The position numbers and the translations under genes were made by a program. A stretch of 64,000 nucleotides of DNA, taken from contig MCGT01000008.1 in NCBI GenBank assembly GCA_002104935.1, positions 186,001-250,000 on the forward strand, written 5' to 3'. A model generated the notes under the pieces. That model was not told the origin of the DNA and ran no database searches. It saw nothing but the letters and a program-made list of their open reading frames with translations. Positions within the stretch are counted from its first letter, which is position 1. Every line of letters begins with the position of its first letter. The DNA comes from Hesseltinella vesiculosa (lineage: Eukaryota > Mucoromycota > Mucoromycetes > Mucorales > Cunninghamellaceae). Of the stretch, positions 43,362 to 54,828 are shown in pieces.

Positions 43362-43855
43362 CACTGTAAAAAATAAAATAGGGGAAGATATCCAAGGCTA
43401 AAAAAAAAAAATGTAAAAATTGAAACCCAGAATGCAGTGCTGTCATAGTTGCGTGGCCATCATGGAATAGCTCTAGACCTGTGCCTCCTCATCTAGAAGG
43501 TCAGTCATTTTCACCACTTGCTCATGACATACACTGTAACTTGTGAGCAAAAATGTTTCGCGAATTGGTTCTTCAGCCAAAAAAAAAAAAAAAAAAGGAG
43601 TAGAAAAAAAAAATCACCAGGCAAAACTCATTTCAAAAAGATTTGGGTAAAATGTCGACGTGTGTCACAAGCACCCACGGCTACCAAGTACTCTTTTCTA
43701 TTTAATGCAGAAAAGTCATCGAATGACGTGATACACTGAACGTTTTGTGGAAAAATCATAGAAGCTTTATGATTGGCTGCGCTACTTTTTTCATCACCAA
43801 AACAGCCGCTCAAAATGTGAAGCGTGCTTTTCTTCCGTTACAGAAGCTGTGAAAA
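43362..43855. other. Intergenic stretch, nothing recognised
   Basis: 3' flank of creC and short promoter of the next gene. Contains A tracts. No motif was seen. Confidence 0.5.
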
Positions 43856-44681
43856 ATGTCACTTGCCCCCATTTTCAAAGGTATTAAAAACACAATGTGT
43901 ACGAGAATGCTCATTGGCGCAATGTAGGACATCGTCTTGGCGCTGTCACGGCACCCAACACACTTGAAGTGTATCTGGACTATGTGGTAAGTTCCATTTC
44001 TCCCATAACATTTATTTTGTTGGACGAGTCTCAACAAAGCTTCTGACCCCTCACTTTTTTCAATGGAAACGTACGTAGTGCCCATTCTCTGCAAAGATCT
44101 TTAAGAAACTTCAAGATGTAAGTTGAATGAAACCAGGAGGGACAAGGACATGGGCTTACTTATTGTCTCTCTTTATGCTGAACGGAAAGGAGGTTTTGCC
44201 TTGGATAGAGCAAGCTTATCCTGGGCAAGTACAATTCTTGTTCCGCCAACAAATCCAACCATGGCATGCGTCCTCCACCTTGGTGCATGAGGCCGCCATT
44301 GCTGTGGAAAAGATTGCTCCCGAACAGTTCTTCCCTACCTCTCGCCTTTTGTTTGAACGCCAGCAGGACTACTTTGACGAGGCCGTCGAAGAAAAGACTC
44401 GCCGACAACTGGTGGACCAGGTGGCCGAGCTGATTGCCTCCAATCTCGGGAGCGACAAGGTGACCAAGCAAAGCCTTGTCGATCTGCTGAACAATGGCAC
44501 GGGTGACCCCCAGAACAAAGGCAACGCCGTCACCAACGATCTTAAATGGCACATCCGGTTCTCGCGCCAAAGCGGCATCCACGTCTCACCCACGGTTGTC
44601 TGGAACGGAATTCGCGACGACGGGGTTTCCTCTGGCTGGTCTCTGGATCAGTGGCAAACCTATTTGCAAAGCAAGCTGTAA
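43856..44681 (+). CDS. DsbA-like thioredoxin-fold protein, 204 aa
   Basis: Exons 43856-43880, 43928-43986, 44079-44117 and 44190-44681. The spliced start MSLAPIFKGHRLG leads to TLEVYLDYVCPFSAKIFKKL, the beta-alpha unit of a thioredoxin/DsbA fold. LPWIEQAYPGQVQFLFRQQI with PWHASSTLVHEAAIAV follows, then a helical insert and GIHVSPTVVWNG with the cis-Pro loop typical of DsbA folds. The active-site position reads CPFS, so only the first Cys of a CxxC is present. No signal peptide was seen. Fungal DSBA-like proteins of this size exist as intracellular oxidoreductase or GST-kappa relatives. Enzymatic activity is not assured. Confidence 0.8.
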
Positions 44682-44803
44682 ATTAAAAAAAAAAAAAAAA
44701 AAGTGGCGTCCCCTCGCGAATGAATGAGTTACATCGACTCTTTATAGATTCAAAAACGGGCAAATAATAATAGAGACAGAAAAAGGGGTTAAAGAAGCTC
44801 AGT

Positions 44804-46258
44804 TTAGCCAAACATCTTGGCAAAGGCTTGCTTTTGCTTTTGCTTCTTGGAGGTCAGGCGGTTCTTGGCCAGTTGCAGCTCACGCTTAATAGCGGCGTCG
44901 TCGGTGTCACGGGCCGACGCCTTTTCTAAATCTTCAATGGCACCTTCATCATCCTTTGCCATGGCCTTGGCCAGACCTCGGCGGAAGTAGGCCTTGGTGA
45001 GGTCAGTAGGCTTCAACAATGCTTCGTCTTGCTCCAACACAATGGTGGCAGCTTGGATGGCTTGCTTGGCCTGGTTCAATTTCAAAGCACACATGGCCTT
45101 GTTCAAGTAACAAGGTACCTTGATGGCAGCAAACTTGGCTGGCAGGTCCTTGGGGTCTTCGGCATCAAAGGCAGGTTTTTCGTTCAAGTAGCGGATAGCC
45201 TGAAATCCAGAGAAGATAAAAATGTGAGCTGCATGACCTTCCCAGCCTGCCTCCGTTGTTTACCTTGTCGTATTTCTTGTAGGCAAAGTCGTATTCGCCT
45301 TTTTTGAAATAGTCGTTGCCGATTGCCTTGAGGTTGCTGGCAATGGTCAGGATTTCTTCAGGTTCCATTTCAGCATTTTGATCCTCTACAGTTGAACCAC
45401 ACACAAGAAAAATGGAGTTACTGCAAGATATTCTCTCTCCTTTTTTTTATGGTCCGTCAAGGGATATTACCAGGGAAGTCTTCATAAGCATCACCGTCGG
45501 ATGGCACAGGCACGCCGTCATCAGCACCTTCGGGGATTTCACCACAGTTGGTGATCACCACATCTTCCAAGGGCTTGTCGGCGGTGGTGGGTAAGTTTTC
45601 AATCATGCGCACCAAACCTTTGCCCTTGAGCACCTTGCCAAACACGACATGGCGGCCGTCCAAATGAGGGGTGGGTACGGTGGTGATGAAGAATTGAGAT
45701 CCGTTGGTGCCTGGGCCAGCGTTGGCCATCGACAACAAGAATGGCTTTTCGTGCTTCAGGTCAAAGTTTTCGTCTTCGAACTTTTCGCCATAGATGCTTT
45801 CACCACCGGTGCCATTGTGGGCAGTGAAATCACCACCTTGGCACATAAATCCCTTGATGACGCGATGGAAGGTGCTGTTCTTGTAGGAGAGAGGGATGCC
45901 TGCCTTGCCTTCTCCCTTTTCACCTAGGTCATACAGAGACGGTGAGATGGCCTATGGCAAGCTCTACCTTCATTACCTGTGCAGAGAGCACGGAAGTTTT
46001 CGGCCGTCTTGGGAACGACATCTTTGAACTAGGCAATATGAACAAAGGTGAGTGGTTAATCCATTGAAACAGATCGCAAAGAATAAAAAAAAAAAACCAG
46101 TACCAGTTCAAACACAATGCGACCTTCAGGGCGTCCGCCGATGGAAATATCAAAAAACCTATGCGAGAAAAGAAATCCAATCAATCATGGTGCGATCTAG
46201 CTGATCTATAGAGTCGAGCAGACCGTGTTAAAAGATCTTACACACGAGGATTAGCCAT
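44804..46258 (-). CDS. CPR6: Cyclophilin-40 (peptidyl-prolyl isomerase with TPR domain), 364 aa
   Basis: Six exons: 46242-46258, 46104-46158, 45977-46028, 45471-45923, 45264-45385 and 44804-45199. The cyclophilin domain reads [66 protein letters not shown] and [10 protein letters not shown], including the catalytic Arg in FHRVI and the cyclosporin-site Trp position replaced by His (HLDG). Residues from about 200 form TPR helices ([68 protein letters not shown]). The basic tail may bind calmodulin or Hsp90. Cyp40 is an Hsp90 co-chaperone, with Cpr6/Cpr7 in yeast. His in HLDG is typical of Cyp40 proteins. Confidence 0.95.
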
Positions 46259-46843
46259 TGCTTTTATTTTTGATCTTTGAAGAAAGAGACAACAAAAAAA
46301 AAAAAAAAAAAAAAGAAGCGGTCGGCCGCTCTGAGTTTTTTCAAGGGGGAGTTGACAATGGCGCATTCCGGAAAGTTCTGCGGCGGTCATGGCAGAGAAC
46401 TGTGATTACACTACAGTATTTGGTTTGTCACTGAAAAGATATGATTACCGCCAGATGGACGGACGTTGTATTCCTGGCTTCCATTGTTTTCAGCGTGTCC
46501 TCATAATGTCTATTGGCTCTCGTTGTACACTACCTTTTCTTTGTCGAGAGATGATATTGCGTCTTCAACGCCTGCCTTTTTTTTCTTCCTGTATTCCCAT
46601 TGTGAGCAGTCATACGTTGACTCTCTCGACGTTCTCATTTTTATCTCTCCACATAATCGTAATTTATTGTTATCGGGCAGCGATCTAGAGGCTATTCTCG
46701 TGCATTTAAGCTTTTAACCCAAAATGACCAGATCAAACCGATATAAAAAAAAGAGTAACCAGGAACGCCAGCCAAAATCTCATTATAGCCTCTATTATTC
46801 TACATGCATCTCCCTTGTCCATCAATCTCATTCATCAGGAAGG
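46259..46843. other. Start of gene-poor repeat island, nothing recognised
   Basis: It includes the CYP40 promoter with a 22-base A tract near 46293. No protein motif or RNA gene was recognised before the first repeat copy. Confidence 0.45.
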
Positions 46844-47638
46844 CAAAGTGCCAACTTGCAACTGGCGCTTGATGATCCTCATGATCTCAAGGGAAGTCTC
46901 TGTGGGAGACCTTTTTCATTTATCTTGTATTTTTTTTCCTTGTTGTCGGATTCCCGAAAGCCTGCCAGCCAACGGGTGGCATGTTCCCTTGGCCGCCTCC
47001 CTACTGAGGCCCCTCCACCTGGAGGGTGAGCGGGGGATACTTGCCTACCAGTACGCCAAGCTAAAAGAACAGACGTCCTAGCTCCAAGGGCGCAACCCCT
47101 CGGCCATTAGGATAACGAATGTTCACTCCAAGGTGTGAAGGTGCTAGCTGGCCCTAGCACCAAAGAATGATCGCGTAGGAATCACCCCACTCGGAGCCGC
47201 AGAAGGTTACCCTTACAACGAGAAAAAGCAGCGTTTGGTGGAAACAAGGGGTCTCGCCACCCTCGTATCCACCGGTGAAAAAAAAAAAAAAGCGAGAAAG
47301 TCGACAGAATGGCCTCTTTTTTATACTTTGAAGAAGCTTGGTAACACAGTAACTTGGCAGCCTTTTACTCTGTTTTAACGCCTTTTTTTACTCTATGCAT
47401 GTCCGTAGATAGCCTTGGTCTAAACTTTAAAATGAAACCAAGAACGCCTTGCCAATAGAAGAGCAACATAGCCAAAAAAATCATGAACAAAACGATGGAA
47501 AAAAAAGGGGATTGAAACAATGCAGTGACAGTGTAATCCCGGTGACATATTGATTTCCATGTTTATGGCCATTGACAAGCGAGTCCCCCCATTTTTTTTT
47601 ATTTTCACATGATTGAAGAACAATGGAGACATTTTTGT
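46844..47638. repeat. Hairpin-rich direct repeat, copy A
   Basis: Direct repeat partner of 49300-50158, collinear throughout with small indels and scattered substitutions. Its first about 440 bases are unusually GC-rich for this island and full of self-complementary segments. These include GTCTC-TGTGG-GAGAC followed by T5, CCCTCC-ACCT-GGAGGG (47011-47026), a GAACA/TGTTC-closed multi-helix segment (47067-47124), and a perfect 8-bp hairpin GGTGCTAG-CTGGCC-CTAGCACC (47140-47161). No open frame spans it. Confidence 0.85.
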
Positions 47639-49299
47639 AGCTTGCAAGAAGAAGCTGGTTAAGGGGTTGTCACCTTGCTTTTTTTTGTTTGCTCACGAGT
47701 TTTAAGATTGAAAAAAAGTAAGGTGTGACACCAAGCTTTTTTTTTTTCATGCCCTTTCAAACTTGGTGACACAATCCTTTTCGACCTACTCCTTCACCAA
47801 ATCCGGCTCTACTCTAACTTCATGTGTGCGTGTGAGTAGACTTGGTTGCAAGCAAATTCAGTCCACCATTGCATCGATAATCGTTCGCTGGTAAAACGGC
47901 AAACCAACGCACCCCCCCTTTTTTTGGCTTTATCCCACATCCTTTTTTCATCACCACGCCATCCTATCGCATCCTTCCAAATAATGTCAATAAACTATCA
48001 TGTGTTTGCCTTTTCAAAATAAACGGCCATTTTCGTCTTTCAAGAACATTTCAACAAAGCAACACTGCACCGACCAAAAACGATGAAAAAAAAAGAGGTT
48101 TCAAACTACGCCATGACAGGGCGATCCAGGTGACAAATGCCAGATTCATTTTTTAATGCTGAAGAAAGCCTTTTTACTCTTTGCATCTTTATGGAGAACC
48201 TTGGTCCTTAGCTTCAAATAAAATCAGATGCGTTACTCAATACCAGTTGTACTTCATTTCATTTTAGAAAAAAAAATAATTAGCTGCAAAAAAGCGATGT
48301 GGGAAAAATAAGAAAAAAATGTGGGGGTCGTTTCTTTTTGCCTGGCCTAAAACGGCAACGACAGATAATCAATCAAGACGTCTTTGGTTTTTTTCCGTTT
48401 ACCACAAAGACTACCATGCAGAAGACTAAAATTGGTAATGAAAGGCTTACAGTACATAGGAGTATGTCAACAAAATATTACGTAAGGTCGTAGGACGAAA
48501 AAAAAAAAAAAAAGTTGGATTGCTCTCGCATAATGCTGACTACGTCCAACGATTCGCTTTGTTCTAATTTTTACTTGGTGTTTTGCTGTCACACAACTCC
48601 AATGCATGACTATGTAGCTAAACAAGAAAACAAGTCATGTTCACCGAAATTTTATGACCCTTGAAACAATCAAGGCAAAGGGTGCCAGAACAAGAAAAAG
48701 AGTGAAGCACCAACTATGGCATTCAGCCCTGTATAAGCCGAAACTAGATGAGAGAGATAGCCAAGCAGGCTTAATTTGTTGATTGAGTGCTGATGTGGAT
48801 CAGGTTAAAATCTGCAAAATAATGGTGATGATCTTCGCCCAATGGCTGGCGCCTGGGACTTGTGCTCTTGCTGGGGACTCCGCCCATCTTGATAGGAGTT
48901 CATTCTTGCCTGAGTCTTGATTCCCAAGGCGCAATAGCAATCTATAACGGGCTACAAAGCATTGTAACATGAAATCAAAGGTTTACGACAAGCAATTGTT
49001 GGTATCTCTTAATCGGGGGGATAAGAATGGCGAGATGATAAAAAACCGATGTGGGAAAAAAACCAAAAAAAAAGGGGGATACTTCTTCTTCCTTAGCTTA
49101 AACGGCAGCGAATAAAAGTTTGAACTGAACCAAATTTGGAAAGGAGGATGGAGGATGATGTTACCTACACCGAAGGAACACGCAATCAAACAATATTCAT
49201 CTTGAAAAGAGATATCTCTCTCCTGGAAAATGAAATGCCTTCCATGCAAATGCTTTTTTATTGACTTTCTGCAATGGAAAGGGAGTGGAGAATGAACAT
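47639..49299. other. Spacer between repeat copies, with degenerate fragments of the same repeat
   Basis: Fragments resembling the 3' half of the repeat occur around 48115-48230 (GACAGGGCGATCCAGGTGAC, and GCCTTTTTACTCTTTGCAT with CTTGGTC). Short shared blocks such as GATGTGGGAAA recur at 48297 and 49049. No gene was recognised. Confidence 0.5.
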
Positions 49300-50158
49300 C
49301 AAAGTGCCAACATGCAATGGACGCTTGATGATCCTCATGATCTCAAGGGAAGTGTCTCTGTGGGAGACCTTTTTCATTTCACTTGTATTTTTTTTCCTTG
49401 TTGTCGGATTCCCGATAGCCTGCCAGCCATCGGGTGGCATGTTCCCTAGCCGCCTCCCTAGTGAGGCCCCTCCGGCTGGAGGGTAAGCTGGGACTAGCCT
49501 ACCAGTACGCCAAGCTAAAAGAACAGACGTCCTAGCTCCGAGGGCGCAACCCCTCGGCCATTAGGAATCGACTGTTCACTCCAAGATGTGAAGGTGCTAG
49601 GGCCAGCTAGCACCAAAGAATGATCGTGTAGGAATCACCCCACTCGGAGCCGCAGAAGGTTACCCTTACAACGAGAAAAAGCAGCGTTTGGTGGAAACAA
49701 GGGGCCTCTCCACCCTCGTATCCACCGGTGAAAGAAAATAAAGCGAGAAAGTCGACAGAATGGCCTCTTTTTTATACTTTTTGAAGTAAAATCATGATTT
49801 GGTTTATTTGAAGAATGTTTCAAGTTTTTTTTTTTTTTTTTTCAAAATAGGTGAAGAAGCTTGGTAACACAGTAACTTGACAGCCTTTTACTCTGTCGGT
49901 TTTAACGCCTTTTTTTTTTTTACTCTATGCATGCCCATGGATAGTCTTGGTCTAAACTTTAAAATGAAACCAAGAACGCCTCGTCAATAGAGGAGCAACA
50001 GAGCCAAAAAATCATGGGAAAAAAGGAGGTTGGAACAATGCAGTGACAGTGTACTCCCGGTGACCATTTTTATGGCCATTGACAAGCGAGTCCCCCATTT
50101 TTTTTATTTGAGCTTTCTTCATTTTCACATGATTGAAGAACAATGGAGACATTTTTGT
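49300..50158. repeat. Hairpin-rich direct repeat, copy B
   Basis: Second copy of the repeat at 46844. It has an insertion of about 70 bases around 49782-49855 absent from copy A. Stems are retained: CCCTCC-GGCT-GGAGGG (49468-49483), GAACAG/CTGTTC (49521-49526 with 49572-49577) enclosing CCTA/TAGG and CCGAGG/CCTCGG, and GGTGCTAG-GGCCAG-CTAGCACC (49593-49614). The last hairpin is the exact reverse complement of its counterpart in copy A. Copy B also has TAGCCTACCAG (49495-49505), which fits the Pol III A-box consensus. Confidence 0.85.
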
Positions 50159-52591
50159 GAAAGGCCTTGGATTTTAAAGTTTGGGAACAAAGGTAAAGAA
50201 ATCAGTAAACGGCAACGAATAAAAGTTTGAACTAAACCAAATTTGGTAAAGGAGAATGGAGAATTGTGTTACCCACTTTGACAGTAAAAAATGTCAGGGA
50301 AAAAAAAGCTGGCGGCTGCTCTTTGATGGGCCTGCTACGCCTCACTTCCTTTTTTTTTTTTTTTGTCTCCAACAGTTCCAACGCATGACTTGCAGGTAAG
50401 CAAGAAAAGCAACAAATTTTAGCCACTAGCATCCTGTCTTATCTCTATTCATACGACCTTTGAAAAAACGTGAAGTCATAGACTCGAACGAACATCGGTT
50501 GCAACGTTTGGTGGCAATTTGCCCAGCCAGTTTAATGGTTTTCTCACTCTTTAAAATAAAAATCAGGGACTTTTTACGTGGTATTTTCCAATTGTTGTTC
50601 AATCATGTGAAAATGAAACGAAAAGACTAAAAATAAACGATGTGGGAAAGAGAGAAAAGAAAAAAAATGGGGGAGGGGTGAAGAAGTGTATTGTACTGCG
50701 ATCGACTGTCAACGTATTCAAAAAATAGAAAGCGCTTTGCCACCTGGATCGAGTTGCACAGCGTAGTTTGAATTCACCTTTTTTCTCTTTTTTTTTTTTT
50801 CACTGCTTCGTACGTGTGCACAACAATGAAATGATCTTGACTGGGCGTTCTTGGCATCATTTTCAGGCCTAGAACCAATGGTTCCCATAGGCATGCGTAG
50901 AGCTTGGAACGCATTAAACGAACCAACTGGCAAGCCTTTTTTTTTATACAAAAAAAAAATGCAAGCCTTCAATAGGCGGTGTTACCATCATTCCTCAGCT
51001 GTTTTGACAAAGAACATTCGCACAAGCTCTCGCACAATACACCTTTGATTTTTGCCATGATATCTCGTTATCTTCAAATAAATAACCATCACCATGTGTT
51101 CCACTAGGCATGTCTTATAACAATGAAAGAGATGGCAGAAAAAAATGCACACATTTCTCAAAGCAGCCTCTTTTTTGTTGCCATCCAGTGAGCAAGAGTC
51201 TCTGCATTCCAACTTCAACATAGTAGGAAGAAATACACTGGACTCAATACTTTTTTTATTATTGACAGGACTTTCTCTTTATCCATTTTTTCAGACTGCT
51301 CTGTGGGGACCAGTGAGGACCAACGAGGTTCAGGTGGTTGAGGTTACGCCGAGAGTTTGTCCAGAAAATAGCTTTTTAAACAAGAACAAGCTACAGCTGT
51401 GGCTTTGCTTGCTTTTGGAAAGATGCCAATAATGCGAATGTTGATTATGATAGACTTGCTGCGCACAGACCAGCAGCACCAAATGGTCGGTTCATTCCAG
51501 TAATGCAGCCTCTTTTTGTTCGGCGCTTTTTTTTCAAACTTTTTTTTCCTGGGACCTCTTCGTTCCTTTCTTTCCTTTTTTTCCATACACTTTTGCTAAT
51601 GTTATCTACCTTTGTGAATAACGAAGCAAAAACAAAGAAGTACTAGTCGTAATGCCAATTCGCTTTGCCATTGACACAACAGATCTCGTTGTTAATCTTT
51701 CATCTTTCGGTCAACGACCGACCTAATCCATGGCGACTCCATCTGCATTGGAGCAAGATAATATAGTACAAACTACAAGGGTTATTACGAAACTGAAATG
51801 AAAGGGATTATCGTTCTTTACAGGTCCATAAGCGATGGAAGCAGTCAAAGCATCAAGGATAACCGTGTAGCAAAGCATGGCTATCACTCCCTCAACACAT
51901 CAGTCTTTTCCTGCCCACGGCTACGATGATACGCCGATGTGCACTTGACTAGACTTTAGCTATCAAACGTTGAGCACTGGGGTGTAATTAATTCGGATCG
52001 TAGAGAGGAAACCACAAACACTTTCAGCAAAAAATAATGGAGCGATGGACCTGATTCAATGGCAAGCTTATGAAAACGGGCAGGTTCAGCACAAGGAAGC
52101 ATTCTGGTTGCCCACCATCAACACCCCCCGGGGTTGTTCCAGCCACACGTTTCGTGTCGTACCGGTATGATGTTTGTAAGAGGATGAAAAAAGTAAGAAT
52201 TTAGATGCTTTGAGAAAAAAAGGGATAAAAAAAAATCTCAGGCCATCCATGTGTGTGTCAGTTCCGAAATTGGAGTGTGCTTGATCGGACCATGTCAAGG
52301 TGGCCTGCTTTTGTAGTCAAATCTATTTATATCGCTTTATCTGCCGCTCAATCTTATCGACCTTTGCCTTAACACCGGATTAATTCAATCACTTGGCGTG
52401 AGCAAGGTTTATTTTTAGAGATGCATGACAGGCAAGCCGTTCGGGTGAATAGCAACGAGTGGAAAGAAGAAACAGGAACGTAGGAATAGCTGGCAAATAA
52501 CTGGTTAGACATTCGACATTTGGATTGCCTTTCAATATGCTGGGCAGATTCGCTGATGAGCAGCTGCCTTTTGTTGCACAGGTCAGGAATC
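50159..52591. other. Gene-free part of the repeat island
   Basis: It contains short blocks shared with the repeat spacer (for example AAAAGTTTGAACTAAACCAAATTTGG near 50222 and again near 49112 with one change). Otherwise it is unique AT-rich DNA. Frames here show no motif. Confidence 0.45.
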
Positions 52592-52935
52592 GAAAGGGCT
52601 GTGCGGAGATTAAATAGAGTCGTTTAAGCTCTTTTTCATTTTGAAAAAAAAAAAAGCAACTGCTACATCACTTTGGAGCAATTGGACTGATATGAGATTG
52701 TGTAACGATGCTGAAATGCATGAATGATGGCGATCCTTAAAATATCAGACCGATTCACCAAGGTTGCCCAGCCAATTTTTGACCAGTTTCGTTTTCACAC
52801 CTCCGACTGATCAGCTAAAAAAGATGAAAAATCGGCCATTTTCACCAGGGAACCCCCAGGCGATCTGCTCAAAATCTCAGTGCAAAATCACTCTGTATAA
52901 TTTTATCCCAAATTTTGCATACCAATAAAACACAT
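52592..52935 (-). repeat. Diverged single copy of the foldback-element arm
   Basis: It matches the arm at 24.5-25.0 kb on this strand orientation: GAATGATGGCGAT-like block, ATATCAG, CCCAGCCAA, TTTCGTTTT, CACCTCCGA, GATGAAAAATCGGCCATTTT, CACCAGGG, CCCCCAGGC and CCAAATTTTGCAT. Substitutions and small indels are frequent, so it is an old solo copy. Confidence 0.75.
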
Positions 52936-53758
52936 CAAGAAATGACCTTAATCCAATCTGCACCTACCTTAGACATCGGAAGGAAGGCTAGAGAGTTTGT
53001 ATGAAAAATGATTTCACACTTTCTTGACTTTATTTTCTCTTACACGTGAAAGGATTTAACGTGCGTTGACCAGGAGAAATGACACAATGCCTCTGCCAAT
53101 TTTTGGTGAAACTTTGTGCAAAAGTTGCAGATCAGAAATGTATCTCAGGCTTAAATTTTAGCAGAAAAGTAGTGAAGAAGTGGCAAGTGCACTAGACGAC
53201 GATGAAAAGAATCTAACGTAGTGTACTCCTGCTAGTTTATTTAAAAATCTATTTTCAAAATCAATATGACGCCATGCATTGTTGTAATCACTAAACCAAG
53301 CTCTGAAATCCCTGTCGAATGCACTTTGAGCGAGACCTTGCAGACCAATGTTGAAGGGGTTTTGAGAAAAAGAAGAAGCGAAAAAAAATCACAGGGCAGA
53401 CTTTTTTATTCGTTGACCGCTTAGCTGAGCCTTGACTGATGGTCAAGCCTAGGATTGTAAAAACATCGACTTTTTGATCTAGGAGACCTATCGGCTTTTC
53501 TTTGAAACCTCAAATAGAAGATATATTTTGTAGGTAACAGCCTGATTTTCAGAATGATTGAATAATAATTGCGAGGTTTACCAAGACAACGGGTGAAAGG
53601 CACAATTCCCGATTTGGAAGAAAAAGGTCAATACAAAAAATAGCAGGGTGTGTGAATGACGAGAGGTAAAACGGATTGTATGACTGGTCTACACAGAGGC
53701 AGTGTCAATGAGAAAATTATAGTTTTATGAGGGTTTTACCATGACTGGTTAAGGAGAT

Positions 53759-53956
53759 ATGGCTAGGAAAGTCTGTGGGCTTGTAAGCGGAGGAAAAGTA
53801 AAACAGGTTGGCCAGAGAAGGCGTGTGCCAGAGTTTGTGCGCAAGCGAACCTTGGCAAACGGAAGTGAATACCACATGGTTGCCATCGCGAACAATGAAA
53901 CAGTGTCTGTTGATGATATCATCACTGCTGAGGGGGAAAAAGAAGAGGTAGGTTAA
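53759..53956 (+). CDS. Small frame starting inside left arm of the long-TIR element, 65 aa
   Basis: The frame starts MARKVCGLVSGGKVKQVG within the arm and continues into the core (FVRKRTLANGSEYHMVAIAN, SVDDIITAEGEKEEVG). It is basic then acidic, with coding-like composition. A GTAGGT at its end could be a donor, so the protein may be longer. No family was recognised. Whether it is expressed is unknown. Confidence 0.3.
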   Translation: MARKVCGLVSGGKVKQVGQRRRVPEFVRKRTLANGSEYHMVAIANNETVSVDDIITAEGEKEEVG

Positions 53957-53989
53957 AAACGTCCTGGTTTTTTTTTTTTTTTTTTTTTT

Positions 53990-54274
53990 TTACACGGTAT
54001 CACTGACTGGCGGCAATCTTTTGAGATCGATCCGAGCTTGATGATATGGCACATGCATTTGATCTTCGAGCAAATGGATGGAACATTTATGCGCAACTTT
54101 GACACCAAAAGCCGCGCAGCTCATCAACGGCAGTATCATGACAATCTCCAAGACAAAGCGAGAGGCGTGGTCGTAAGACAGATAATCGTCTATCGCTGTA
54201 GGGTTGGCAATAATATTGCTGCACATAGCCTCAAGCTTTTGCGAATCTAGAGCCACACGAAGTCGTGCAAACAT
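53990..54274 (-). CDS. Small frame in core of the long-TIR element, 94 aa
   Basis: It opens MFARLRVALDSQKLEAMCSN just inside the right arm and reads YDHASRFVLEIVMILPLMSC and LLEDQMHVPYHQARIDLKRL. It is convergent with the plus-strand frame. It has helical, coding-like composition with no recognised motif, and could be an exon of a larger element-encoded protein. Confidence 0.3.
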   Translation of the reverse strand: MFARLRVALDSQKLEAMCSNIIANPTAIDDYLSYDHASRFVLEIVMILPLMSCAAFGVKVAHKCSIHLLEDQMHVPYHQARIDLKRLPPVSDTV

Positions 54275-54828
54275 ACTTCTCTGGTCTTCCTATTTTTTCC
54301 TTTCCTCCGCTTACAAGCCCACAGACTTTCCTAGCCATATCTCCTTAACCAGTCATGGTAAAACCCTCATAAAACTATAATTTTCTCATTGACACTGCCT
54401 CTGCGTAGACCAGTCATACAATCCGTTTTACCTCTCGTCATTCACACACCCTGCTATTTTTTGTATTGACCTTTTTCTTCCAAATCAGGAAATGCACCTT
54501 CACCCGTCGTCATGGGTGAAAGTTTGCAATTGTTATTCAAGCCTTCTCAAAATCAGGCTGTCACCTACAAAATACATCTTCTATTTGCGGTTTCAAAGAA
54601 AGGTCATTAGCTCTCCTAGATCAAAAAGTCGATGTTTTTACGATTCTAGGCTAGGCCACTAGGTCAAGGCTCAGCTAAGCTGTCTGTGATTACATCTACT
54701 TCAACATTGGTCTCCAAGGTTTCGCTCCAAGTGGATTGGGCAGGAATTCAAGAACTGGGTCTAGCGATTACAACAATGCATGGCGTCATTTTGATTTTTG
54801 AAAGTAGATTTTTAATAAACTAGCAGGA

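Larger units (their letters stand above)
53227..54828. mobile_element. 1.6 kb element with long terminal inverted repeats
   Basis: Left arm 53227-53796 and right arm 54301-54828 are inverted copies, both beginning TCCTGCTAGTTTATT at the outer end. The inner about 130 bases of each arm (AAAACCCTCATAAAACTATA through CTTGTAAGCGGAGGAAA) are almost identical, while the outer parts differ by substitutions and a block present only in the left arm (about 53370-53415). A unique 504-base core lies between. Two convergent small frames begin in or next to the arms (listed separately). The architecture suggests a TIR-type mobile element, but no transposase motif was recognised and target duplications are not evident. 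Confidence 0.7.

Noticed and set aside
46844..47280. Group I intron or hammerhead ribozyme in the hairpin-rich repeat
   Set aside because: No P, Q, R, S elements of group I introns and no CTGATGA...GAAA hammerhead core were found.
46844..50158. Two long terminal repeats of an LTR retrotransposon
   Set aside because: Repeat ends are not TG...CA, there is no primer-binding or polypurine site, and the spacer encodes no gag or pol sequence.
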